Assembly: GCF_900188275.1 (NCBI RefSeq) | Contig: NZ_FZNY01000002.1 | Location: 1-64,000 of the forward strand | Length of the DNA: 64,000 nt | Reading direction: 5' to 3' | Origin: Dokdonia pacifica | GTDB taxonomy: Bacteria; Bacteroidota; Bacteroidia; Flavobacteriales; Flavobacteriaceae | Shown here: piece after piece, positions 18,722-26,686 of the stretch | How positions within the stretch are numbered: position 1 is the stretch's first letter | Layout: each line of letters begins with the position of its first letter | Notes under the pieces: generated by a model | Database searches by the model: none | What the model was told of the DNA's origin: nothing | Seen by the model: only the letters and a program-made list of their open reading frames with translations | Position numbers and translations under genes: made by a program

Positions 18722-19056
18722 TAGGAAATTGCGAGATAATGTGGTTGGAAAGCCTTTTAGGTTTGCTTAAAATTCGCGTATATGATAATAATCCTGCAAG
18801 ATTTTTTTCTACGGCATTCTTGCAAGCTAGTCACAACAGCTTAAAATTTCTCTGTGAGTAAATTTCTAAGCCCTTGTTCTAATTGTGCTATGATTCAACT
18901 TTTTTTTATTTGCACTGTTCAATAGTATTTAGAACTTGCTTTAAAACCTGTTATTATCAAGAATATGTAAGAATAATTATTATTTAGTTGAAAAAAAGTG
19001 TATATTTAACTAATTGTAAGTCAGTTTTTTAAATTAACCAATTAAATATTTATAAC

Positions 19057-19290
19057 ATGAAAATTGAAGTCAACACTGATAATGTAGATGCTTTGAAAGA
19101 TGCTGCATTAGAATTCTCTTCCCGCGAAACCGTTACAGAATCTCTGTCAAAAAACGCTCAGGAAACTCTTAACAAATTAGGTATTAGCGTAGACGCCGTT
19201 ACAGCTAAAGCGATCGAATCAAAAGCAAAGTCATTAAAGGCTAGTGATCTTTCGAAATCTGCTGCATCAATTGTACATATTGATCTTTAA
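19057..19290 (+). CDS. Candidate RiPP precursor peptide (77 aa)
   Basis: This small gene opens a tight plus-strand operon with two radical SAM enzymes. The peptide begins MKIEVNTDNVDALKDAALEF, is rich in Ala, Ser, Lys and Leu, and ends SAASIVHIDL. It has no Cys, Trp, Tyr or Gly-Gly cleavage site. It has one Gly, one Phe and one His (in the C-terminal VHIDL). A helical N-terminal half could serve as leader, and the Lys/Ser-rich second half as core. I do not recognise a family. The precursor call rests on size, position and the hairpin directly after it. The ATG at 19057 is preceded by an AT-rich leader without a Shine-Dalgarno sequence, normal for Bacteroidota. Confidence 0.72.
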   Translation: MKIEVNTDNVDALKDAALEFSSRETVTESLSKNAQETLNKLGISVDAVTAKAIESKAKSLKASDLSKSAASIVHIDL

Positions 19291-19299
19291 AATATTAAT

Positions 19300-19332
19300 A
19301 AACAATTTGGTTTTTTTAAAACCAAATTGTTT
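19300..19332 (+). terminator. Hairpin between precursor and first radical SAM gene
   Basis: A 15-bp perfect stem (AAACAATTTGGTTTT and its complement) with a TTT loop lies 9 bp after the precursor stop. It can act as a partial terminator or 3' stabiliser, making precursor mRNA more abundant than enzyme mRNA. It ends 15 bp before the ATG of the radical SAM gene. Confidence 0.8.
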
Positions 19333-19347
19333 AAACTATTCGTATTT

Positions 19348-20358
19348 ATGTTTTCTAGAACACTAGATGAACTAGTAGTTCATCTTACGAAGTTTTGTCC
19401 ACTTGAATGTGATCATTGTAATGTAAGTGCTAGTAAATTATTGAAAGAAGATATTGAATTTAATAAACTTATGTCTATAATAAAAGATGCTAAGGAATTA
19501 AATTTCAAAACAATAAGTTTTGCAGGTGGTGAACCTTTTGCTAGGAAAAAATTACTCATTTCGGCTATAGAATATTCAAATTCTCTTAATCTTAAAACAA
19601 AAGTAGTTACTAGTGCTTTTTGGGGAATAAATCCAGATCATGCTATAAATTACCTTTCAAAGTTCAAAAATGTGGGGTTACAGGAAATTATATTTTCCTA
19701 TGATGACCCTCATGCGGCTTATTTAAAAGAGAATATTGTTATAAACGCTGTAAATGCAGCATTACATTTAGGAATTAAGGTTACAATTCAAGTTGCTGTT
19801 GAACCAGATTCAGTAATTGATAAAGAATATGTTCAAAAATTGCTTGATGAAAATTGCAAAAATTCTGACCTAGTAGTAATTAGTCAAGCACTTATCAATA
19901 GCACCGGTAGAGCGTTAGATAGTTCTGATATTGATCGTCGATTATCAAGGAGAAAAGATCATAGAGCTTTTAAAGGCCCATGTTCCTCTGTAATTAAACA
20001 AACTACAGTTCATACAGATGGTTCAATTGTTCCGTGTTGTGGAGTGGTTCCTAACCTTGAAACAATGCAAAAAGGTACTTATGGTAAAAAATCTTTATCC
20101 AAAATAATAGAAGATTCTCGAAACGATAATTTATATCGTTGGATAGCCTTACAAGGACCTGTGAGTCTTTTATGTCAAATAACAAAAGATAATGAATCTC
20201 CTCTTACCGAAAATGACTTTGACGGTATTTGTGATGCCTGTAATACTTTATTTACCTCCCCTAGCCTATTGAAAAAAGCTAGAGATATGTCAGAGATTAT
20301 GAGCTCTACTTTTGAACTTCAAGAAAAAATTTATAATGCAATGAACTGGTCTCATTAA
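19348..20358 (+). CDS. Radical SAM/SPASM-like peptide maturase 1
   Basis: A 336-aa enzyme. I set the start at ATG 19348 because the upstream TTG lies inside the hairpin. The radical SAM cluster motif is C17-x3-C21-x2-C24 (FCPLECDHC), followed by the SAM-binding GGEP motif at 60-63 (SFAGGEPFARK). The C-terminal part has a SPASM/twitch-like set: C-x12-G-x4-C (from GPCSSVIKQ to DGSIVPCCG) and a later CDAC. Such enzymes install carbon-carbon or carbon-heteroatom links in peptides using auxiliary iron-sulfur clusters. The 57-bp gap after the precursor and four same-strand enzyme genes support a role in maturing that peptide. The chemistry is not predictable. Confidence 0.85.
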   Translation: MFSRTLDELVVHLTKFCPLECDHCNVSASKLLKEDIEFNKLMSIIKDAKELNFKTISFAGGEPFARKKLLISAIEYSNSLNLKTKVVTSAFWGINPDHAINYLSKFKNVGLQEIIFSYDDPHAAYLKENIVINAVNAALHLGIKVTIQVAVEPDSVIDKEYVQKLLDENCKNSDLVVISQALINSTGRALDSSDIDRRLSRRKDHRAFKGPCSSVIKQTTVHTDGSIVPCCGVVPNLETMQKGTYGKKSLSKIIEDSRNDNLYRWIALQGPVSLLCQITKDNESPLTENDFDGICDACNTLFTSPSLLKKARDMSEIMSSTFELQEKIYNAMNWSH

Positions 20359-20394
20359 TTCATTAAAATTTAAAAGGAAAAATAAAATAATAAT

Positions 20395-22308
20395 ATGATC
20401 GAAGTACGACCGTATGGTGTAAAATGTAATATTCGTTGTAAATATTGTTATCAAGAAAATGAACGAAATTATGAAGGAGCCATACCAAAAATTGACTTAG
20501 ATTTATTAAAAAATAAATTAATTAATCTAGATCAACCTTTTTCTCTTTTTGGAGGAGAACCTTTATTGATGCCTATAAATGAAATTGAGAAACTATTTAA
20601 ATGGGGATATAAACGGTTTGGTGTAAACCAAGTTCAAAGTAATGGAATACTAATTAGTGATGAGCATGTAGATTTATTTAAACGTTATAATGTAAAAGTA
20701 GGTATTTCTGTTGATGGACCATTAGAACTAAACCATGCAAGATGGGCCGGTAGTTTAGAAAAAACAGATAAAGCATCAATAAAAACCCATCAAGCAATAG
20801 AAAAGCTCTGTGATGAAGGGATTTTTACTTCTATTATATTAACATTACATAAAAATAATGCATCTCCCAACCTATTAAATAAATTATCTGATTGGATTTT
20901 AAACTTAGAAGAAAAAGGGATTACAATGGTTCGATTACATTTATTAGAGGTCGATTCATTGATAGTACGTGAACAACTTGCTTTAACAGAAAGTGAATCA
21001 ATTGAAGCATTATTACATTTTCAAAAACTAGAGCAAAATCACCTTAAAACTCTTACGTTTGATATTTTTCAAGAAATTGAAAAATTGCTTCTAGTAGATG
21101 ATGATAACACAGGTTGTGTATGGCATGCTTGTGACCCACTAACTACTAATGCAGTACAAGGTTTAGAGGGGAATGGATATTTATCAAATTGTGGACGATC
21201 TAATAAAGACGGCGTCGGTTTTTTGAAAAACAAAGATATTGGTTATGATCGTTATATTTCACTTTATCAAACTCCACAGGAAGAAAACGGCTGTAAAGAT
21301 TGTAGATTTTTCTTAATATGTAAGGGGCAATGCCCTGGTACATCAATTAATGGTGATTGGAGAAATAGAAGTGAGCATTGTGAAATTTGGAAAGAAGTAT
21401 TTGAGGTTATTGAACAAAAGATTCAATTTTCAGGACAACTACCAATATCTCAACATCTGAAAAGAAAAGAATTAGAAAACCTTAATTTATCCCATTGGAT
21501 GAAACAAAAAAATGTTCTTTTAAAAGACCTTGTAAAGGAATGGAAAGAGCAAGAAAATATAGTGGGAAATATCAACTTGAATGAAGGTTTTATAAACCCA
21601 AGTAAATTGAGACTTTCATGGGCAAGTAAAGCCGCACAAGAAAAGTACGAACATGCTCTTTATTCTTTAGTACAAAGAATCAATAACTTTAAAATAAATG
21701 CTGTTTACAAAAAAATCCTAGATACTGTATCTATAAGAATTCCACTTGAAAAACTGAATGAATACAGTTCAAAAATAAAAGATCTAGGTTTAAACAGTAA
21801 TGCTATAGATTTAACAAAGAATTTGTTTTCATCTAAAACTTCAAATGAAACACAACTTGATATTAATCTTCAAGTTTCTAATAGTCAATCAGATAAGAAT
21901 AGTAATATAGACGATAATTTTAATAAATTACTTTCCCCTAAACAAGAAAAAGTTTTTGATTATGAAAATCAGTTATTTAATATTTTACTAGCTCCAATTG
22001 GTCTATCCGTTATTCCTTGGGATTTGACAAACTATAAGGATTCTGATGATACCTCTACAAAATTAATAGAATTCTTTATGATTAATGAAAGTGAAGAAAA
22101 CATTCAATTTCTTAAATCAATTTTAAGTTGGCCCATTGAGCTTTCTTGTCTTCACGGGATTGCAGAATGTAAAACGCCAATCTTCAAATTTACATTTGGA
22201 ACAGAATATACCTCTACCCTTATCAAACAAAAACACTACGGTAAGGTATGGCCAGATAAAGGTGCTAACGGACTTAGATTTCCATTTAGAAACACTAGAT
22301 TTAATTAA
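20395..22308 (+). CDS. Radical SAM/SPASM enzyme with large extra C-terminal domain
   Basis: A 637-aa enzyme. The first cysteine motif comes unusually early: C11-x3-C15-x2-C18 (KCNIRCKYCY), with GGEP at 53-56 (LFGGEPLL). A full SPASM domain follows. Its diagnostic C-x2-C-x5-C-x3-C appears in GCKDCRFFLICKGQCPG, and a last Cys in SEHCEIW completes it. This part, about residues 1-345, resembles anSME and peptide-maturing enzymes. Residues about 345-637 are an additional region of no recognised family. It has a helical section, a low-complexity Asn/Ser linker (NSQSDKNSNIDDNFN) and a compact C-terminal block (APIGLSVIPWDLTNYKD to FPFRNTRFN). The extension may bind precursor or partner. It lies 36 bp after the first maturase. 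Confidence 0.85.
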   Translation: MIEVRPYGVKCNIRCKYCYQENERNYEGAIPKIDLDLLKNKLINLDQPFSLFGGEPLLMPINEIEKLFKWGYKRFGVNQVQSNGILISDEHVDLFKRYNVKVGISVDGPLELNHARWAGSLEKTDKASIKTHQAIEKLCDEGIFTSIILTLHKNNASPNLLNKLSDWILNLEEKGITMVRLHLLEVDSLIVREQLALTESESIEALLHFQKLEQNHLKTLTFDIFQEIEKLLLVDDDNTGCVWHACDPLTTNAVQGLEGNGYLSNCGRSNKDGVGFLKNKDIGYDRYISLYQTPQEENGCKDCRFFLICKGQCPGTSINGDWRNRSEHCEIWKEVFEVIEQKIQFSGQLPISQHLKRKELENLNLSHWMKQKNVLLKDLVKEWKEQENIVGNINLNEGFINPSKLRLSWASKAAQEKYEHALYSLVQRINNFKINAVYKKILDTVSIRIPLEKLNEYSSKIKDLGLNSNAIDLTKNLFSSKTSNETQLDINLQVSNSQSDKNSNIDDNFNKLLSPKQEKVFDYENQLFNILLAPIGLSVIPWDLTNYKDSDDTSTKLIEFFMINESEENIQFLKSILSWPIELSCLHGIAECKTPIFKFTFGTEYTSTLIKQKHYGKVWPDKGANGLRFPFRNTRFN

Positions 22309-22346
22309 TTCTATTAAAATCTAAAACTATTTTAATAAAAATAATT

Positions 22347-23228
22347 ATGCATGATCCATTAATTGATAAAACAATTCAATATTTAAATTGTTTAAGAGAT
22401 GATAATGATATATCAATTAAACATATTGTTTTAGGTTCTTATTTTACGGTCGTTGAACTTTCTGACAATAATGTTGGTGCGGTAATGTCATACTATAATG
22501 CGAATCACTTAATTAATGGTGGTTTAATGCATATTATAAATGATGTAATAGCAAACGATCCACAATTACTGACTTCTAAAGACGGCTTCTCCCATTCAAT
22601 TTTTAATGATTGGAAAAATGATCATCAATTCAGTTTAGCTTGTGCATGCATTCTTTGTGCCCTTACGAGCGCTTTATCTCAACCTTATCTAAGCACAAAT
22701 AAAACCAACGAATTTATTATACATAAAGAATTTCCTTATCATTCTAAAATTTTTGATAGCAAGTCTGCTTTAGTAATTGGTTTTGGAGGGTATTTACCAT
22801 TTTTAATTAAAGAAACATCAATAAATAATATTTATGTGTGTGATTTATCTTACAAGACGCGTTATGAAGAAATGAATAGTATGTTGCGTGATTGGCTTAT
22901 AGATCAGCCTGAAAAAAAGATTACTTTTTTTGATAGTTTTGAAGACCATGCTGATAAAGAATACGACTTATTATCAATTACAGGATCAAGTCTTTGTAAT
23001 GGCACACTTTCACAAATACTTAATGCACATAAAAATAGTTTTAATATTGTGCAAGGGCAATCTGCTGGTATTTTTCCAAAATTCCTTTTTGAAGCTGGTG
23101 TAGACATGGTTTCGACAACTATAAAACCCAGGGCTATTGTCAAAGATGCTCAAAAAGACTTAAGTGGAAAATTTTTAACACAATACTTTGAAGGAGGATT
23201 ACCTTTTATTTACCTATTACCAAACTAA
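22347..23228 (+). CDS. DUF4213/DUF364 (putative heavy-metal chelation) protein
   Basis: The 293-aa protein has an enolase-like DUF4213 N-terminal part (about 1-115, with VVELSDNNVGAVMSY and FSLACACILCALTSAL). A Rossmann-like DUF364 half follows, with a glycine-rich strand at SALVIGFGGYLPFL, the signature LLSITGSSLCNGTLSQIL and the late IFPKFLFEAGVDMVS. Structures of the family suggested metal or cofactor binding, but no reaction is established. Its place between a radical SAM enzyme and a PLP decarboxylase (38 and 15 bp gaps) implies a role in the same pathway, perhaps handling a metal or the finished small molecule. That is inference. Confidence 0.8.
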   Translation: MHDPLIDKTIQYLNCLRDDNDISIKHIVLGSYFTVVELSDNNVGAVMSYYNANHLINGGLMHIINDVIANDPQLLTSKDGFSHSIFNDWKNDHQFSLACACILCALTSALSQPYLSTNKTNEFIIHKEFPYHSKIFDSKSALVIGFGGYLPFLIKETSINNIYVCDLSYKTRYEEMNSMLRDWLIDQPEKKITFFDSFEDHADKEYDLLSITGSSLCNGTLSQILNAHKNSFNIVQGQSAGIFPKFLFEAGVDMVSTTIKPRAIVKDAQKDLSGKFLTQYFEGGLPFIYLLPN

Positions 23229-23243
23229 TGTATTATTAATAAA

Positions 23244-24407
23244 ATGCAAAAAAAACTAGAAATTTTACCTTTTATAAATGATTCTGACACTTATTCAGGT
23301 GATGTGAATTCAAGATTATTATTGTATTGTTGTTCATATAAAAATCCAGAACCAGCTTTTGTTTTTGACTTAGAACGAATAAGATCAAATTATAAAATCA
23401 TTCAACAAGCTTTTGAGGGGTGCAATGTTCATTATGCTCTAAAAGCAAATTCAGAAGTAAGAATTTTAAAAACACTAAAAGATAATGGTGCTAGCTTTGA
23501 AACAGCTAGTATTGGTGAAGTGAAGAGACTTCTCGAACTAAAAGTTAGCCCTAAAAAAATTATTTTCAGCAACCCCTGTAAAAGCAAAGAAGATATTGTG
23601 AATCTTGCTAATATGGGAATTAGATACTTTAGTTTTGAAAATACAAAAGATTTGGATAGGTTAATAAATCTCGTTCCAAAAGGGGTTTTTGTATTACGTC
23701 TTAACCTCAATGAAATAGATCCTATTCATATAAATTATGGAGCTACATGGGACTATATAAAAACTAAAATTATACCTAATCCTAGATATGCAAGCGCAAT
23801 TCAAGGAATTACGTATTATGGTATACATGATATAGGTCTTAAGTCTTGTGAGAAGTTACTTTCAAAAAATAAATTGCCTAATGTTAAATTTATTAATATT
23901 GGTGGAGCAATTCAATATGATGGTCTAAAAGAAGATTTGGATGCTGGTTATTATAATGGGGGATTAATTTTTTTTACAGAAAAATTAAGAATTCTAAAAG
24001 AGAAATTTAAAATAGATATTATTGTTGAACCTGGTACAGCTGTATTATACAATGCATGTAATGCGATAGGTAGAATAAAATATGTAAACAATCTTTGTAC
24101 AGGAACTTTGAATTATCATCTAGATTTAGGCCCAACTATAGGGCTTAGAAAACCACCTAGTGTTGCCTATGTTTTAAGGGAAAGCTCTTTAGAAATAATT
24201 ATGAGTAAAGCAAATATATTAGATGCTGCATGTTCTCAGAGGATTATTGGTAATATAGGAAGTCATGAACGTTTTCATGAAGGAGATCGATTCATTTTCC
24301 CAAACGTAGGAATGTATTCTATTATGTATATATGTGATTTTCACCTTTTACAAATTCCTGAAATATTATTTTTGCCATTAAGAAATACTGCTGTAAATAA
24401 TAATTAA
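23244..24407 (+). CDS. Fold-type III PLP-dependent decarboxylase
   Basis: A 387-aa enzyme of the ornithine/diaminopimelate decarboxylase superfamily. The PLP-binding Lys lies in HYALKANSE (about residue 70), the barrel shows the usual SIGEVKRLL and FINIGG strands, and the C-terminal active-site Cys is in LDAACSQRI. The phosphate-binding loop reads VEPGTAVLYNA. This is closer to the EPGE of carboxynorspermidine decarboxylases than to the EPGR of ornithine or diaminopimelate decarboxylases, so substrate specificity is uncertain. A family member, SbnH, decarboxylates an amino-acid conjugate in staphyloferrin B synthesis, so action on a pathway intermediate is plausible. It is the last gene of the operon, 15 bp after the DUF364 gene. 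Confidence 0.82.
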   Translation: MQKKLEILPFINDSDTYSGDVNSRLLLYCCSYKNPEPAFVFDLERIRSNYKIIQQAFEGCNVHYALKANSEVRILKTLKDNGASFETASIGEVKRLLELKVSPKKIIFSNPCKSKEDIVNLANMGIRYFSFENTKDLDRLINLVPKGVFVLRLNLNEIDPIHINYGATWDYIKTKIIPNPRYASAIQGITYYGIHDIGLKSCEKLLSKNKLPNVKFINIGGAIQYDGLKEDLDAGYYNGGLIFFTEKLRILKEKFKIDIIVEPGTAVLYNACNAIGRIKYVNNLCTGTLNYHLDLGPTIGLRKPPSVAYVLRESSLEIIMSKANILDAACSQRIIGNIGSHERFHEGDRFIFPNVGMYSIMYICDFHLLQIPEILFLPLRNTAVNNN

Positions 24408-24775
24408 AATTAGTTATTAGATTACACATAATTTGAATACAATCTATGATTTACTTTAAAGTTATCAAGCTTGAATATGAGATTTTTGATAAAAAGAGAG
24501 TTAATTATTCAACAGGTAAGAAATAAAGCCATTCCATACACATTTTGCCTCCACGCTCCTACCCTTTTAGCAAAAAGAGTATTTACTCGCATCTCTCCTA
24601 TTTTAATAAATAAGTGCTCGTGAATCCTAAAGGGTTTCATTACAGTTGTAGAAGAAACTTTTAGAAAGAAAAAAAGAAGAAAATTGGGGTGAAGAAATCC
24701 TGCACTCCACCCTACTCCTACTTCTAAGGTCTACTTGATCTTTTTCATTGAGCTGTACAAAAACAAAGACCTAGT
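24408..24775. other. Spacer between radical SAM operon and DJ-1 gene
   Basis: There is no convincing gene. A 48-codon open frame (24477-24623) exists but overlaps a short sequence repeated elsewhere (CCATTCCATACACATTTT at 24529-24546). The end of the spacer (about 24700-24765) has diffuse similarity to 30035-30100. No terminator with a clear stem was found after the decarboxylase gene. Confidence 0.5.
24529..24546. repeat. Short intergenic repeat CCATTCCATACACATTTT, copy 1
   Basis: An exact 18-nt match to 27809-27826. The following 25 bp, rich in CTC and CTACCCT, are also similar between the two copies. A shorter 12-nt version lies at 32999-33010. Confidence 0.6.
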
Positions 24776-26398
24776 CTATTTTTTCATTGCGGCTATTAAT
24801 TCTATAACTTTTAAAGACACAGGCTTTGAAGATTGAAAATTCTGCCCAGTAACGAGACGTCCATCTACCTCTAAAGTAAATTTTCCTCGTTCGGAAAATT
24901 TAAAATCACCGCCTCTTTCTTCAATTGTTTTTTTGATTAAAAAAGGAAATGTTTTAAAATATGGGGCATCTTTATTTTCATAATCATCAGGATACCCACT
25001 TACGCTTTTACCATCAACTACATATTTTCCATCTTTTGTCTTTAAATTAACAATACCAGCGGTTCCATGACAAACTGAAGATAAAATTCCATTATATTTT
25101 TCATAAATATCCATGGCTATCGTTTGAATTTCTTTATTATCTGGAACCCCAAACATCGCAGCTCCACCTCCAATATATTGGATAGCCTTATATTTTGAAG
25201 CATCAATTTCTGAAGGTGACTTTGTATTCTTCAAGGCATTCATAAATTGGGGGTCATATAGATATTTTTTACTCATCTCGTCTGATGTGTTAATATAAGC
25301 TAATGGTACCGCACCTCCTTTTGGACTTACAAAATCAATAGTATAATTTGCTTTTTTAAAAACATCATAGGCATTTACAATTTCAGAAAAACTATTACCT
25401 GTAGGAATGTCTGAATTTGCATAATAATGAGCGTTAGAAACTACAAATAATACAGCATTCTTAGGAGTTTCATCTACCCTTGTTGCTGTTTTACTACTAA
25501 TTTTCCACTCATTTTTAAACTTTTTAAGCAAGAACAAATCAATATATACCCATGCCCTATTAGGGCCGGCAATTTCAACTTTGGCCGTTGCTATATCTTT
25601 TGTAATGGTAATATCTAGAATTTTAGCGACTCTCCCATTGAATGTGCCTTTTTCATCATTTTTAAAAAAATCGGCATACGCACTTGGTGAATATCTTTTA
25701 AAATCCCCATCACGGTTTGTGAGGTATAATGTGGCATTGTCTGCAAAGGCACTAAGGAGCATTTCTCTCTTATTATACGAACTGCCATCCATATACTTCT
25801 GAAGTGTTTGTACTACAGCAGGATCATATGATGCTTCTCTATAGGTAGATGGGGCACTTATGGGGTAAAAATCTTCTGTCATTTTTGAAGTAATTTTTCC
25901 GTTTTTTCTATCTACTAAAAAAGAACCTCCCCAAACAACGTCGGGATATGCTATAATTTGATTTACCATTTCACCAATAGCAGGAAGTGTACCACTCAAT
26001 TTTTCAATAGCTTCTTCTTTTGGTGCCCAAATAAATTCCACGTTTTTGTTTGTGGGTAACTCATTAGTCGTAGATCTTGCCACATAAAGTTGCCTGATAT
26101 AGGTGGTGTTTTTAAAGGCATATTTGTGCGTAAAGACACCTTTAAGGTTGGGTTGAGATATGGAAATACCATATTTAATAGAAAGACTGTCAATTACTTC
26201 GTTTATGGTTTGTCTTTTCTTAAATGCAGTATCTATCGTAAGCCAACCAACGGTTGCTTTCTTTAATAAAATGTCCCCATTATCATTCAATATAATTAAT
26301 CGTATGATGGTGGTATTTACATCTTCATCAATAGTAGATTGGGCATTTATACATTGAATTGTAAGTAGCATAGCTACTACTTGGATATACTTTTTCAT
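24776..26398 (-). CDS. Three-domain secreted protein: Nudix-like, NTF2/lumazine-binding-like, DJ-1/PfpI
   Basis: The 540-aa protein has a signal peptide (about 1-19). Residues about 25-150 resemble a Nudix hydrolase fold (IIRLIILNDNGDILLKK) but lack an obvious intact Nudix box. Residues about 185-310 resemble the SnoaL/lumazine-binding NTF2-like fold (LLSAFADNATLYLTNRDGDF). Residues about 315-540 are a DJ-1/PfpI Hsp31-like domain with the nucleophile Cys in GILSSVCHGTAG. DJ-1 homologues act as glyoxalases, deglycases or chaperones. A periplasmic version fused to two other small folds is unusual. It is transcribed alone, and no partner is evident. Confidence 0.8.
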   Translation of the reverse strand: MKKYIQVVAMLLTIQCINAQSTIDEDVNTTIIRLIILNDNGDILLKKATVGWLTIDTAFKKRQTINEVIDSLSIKYGISISQPNLKGVFTHKYAFKNTTYIRQLYVARSTTNELPTNKNVEFIWAPKEEAIEKLSGTLPAIGEMVNQIIAYPDVVWGGSFLVDRKNGKITSKMTEDFYPISAPSTYREASYDPAVVQTLQKYMDGSSYNKREMLLSAFADNATLYLTNRDGDFKRYSPSAYADFFKNDEKGTFNGRVAKILDITITKDIATAKVEIAGPNRAWVYIDLFLLKKFKNEWKISSKTATRVDETPKNAVLFVVSNAHYYANSDIPTGNSFSEIVNAYDVFKKANYTIDFVSPKGGAVPLAYINTSDEMSKKYLYDPQFMNALKNTKSPSEIDASKYKAIQYIGGGAAMFGVPDNKEIQTIAMDIYEKYNGILSSVCHGTAGIVNLKTKDGKYVVDGKSVSGYPDDYENKDAPYFKTFPFLIKKTIEERGGDFKFSERGKFTLEVDGRLVTGQNFQSSKPVSLKVIELIAAMKK

Positions 26399-26544
26399 CG
26401 TGACTGTTTATAAAATTAATAGGCTGTAAATGTCTATGGTATAGACACTACTTCCTACTTAAATCATGATGTTGGCATACAAAATGGGCAGATTTACTAT
26501 ATTTTATAGGATATGTTATATGAAGATTAGTAAGGGATGTGTTA

Positions 26545-26672
26545 TGCTTTCGCGAAATCGAACTTGTGAGATTCACGACTGGAGGGAGAATGAAATGATA
26601 AAGCGAACTTCTGAGACTTGCCTACCGACAAGTAGGTTCACGATCATAGGGAGAGCGAAGCGATAAAGCGTA
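26545..26672 (-). repeat. Long modular palindromic repeat, two tandem units, reverse orientation
   Basis: Beginning GCTTTCGCGAAATCGAACTTG, two units run on the minus strand with a CTACCGACAAGTAGG insert between them, ending GAGCGAAGCGATAAAGCG. It lies 3' of the AraC-type gene, in its orientation. Short frames across it are not genes. Confidence 0.85.
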
Positions 26673-26686
26673 ACGTATATATACTA

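Larger units (their letters stand above)
18479..19056. other. Gene-free, hairpin-rich spacer upstream of the radical SAM operon
   Basis: No open frame of useful length was found on either strand. Two strong palindromes are visible. TAAAATAAATTGC pairs with GCAATTTATTTTA over a TCTA loop (18622-18651, 13-bp perfect stem). AAAATGTCCA pairs with TGGACATTTT over one base (18701-18721). The stretch 18590-18860 is less AT-rich than its flanks by eye, which suggests a decayed element or structured leader. The last 150 bp before 19057 are very AT-rich and probably hold the operon promoter, including a TATATTTA box at 19001-19008. No clear -33 element was found. Confidence 0.6.

Noticed and set aside
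19057-19290. The 77-aa peptide as a Nif11- or GG-leader type precursor
   Set aside because: There is no GG or GA cleavage motif and no recognisable Nif11 pattern. I keep it only as a precursor candidate based on context.
24477-24623. A 48-codon open frame just after the decarboxylase gene, considered as a second peptide gene of the radical SAM locus
   Set aside because: It includes the repeated CCATTCCATACACATTTT sequence, has no leader-like character, and is separated from the operon. Evidence is too weak to call it a gene.
26466-26666. A 66-codon open frame on the plus strand
   Set aside because: Most of it is the reverse-oriented repeat at 26545-26672, and it has no supporting start or family.
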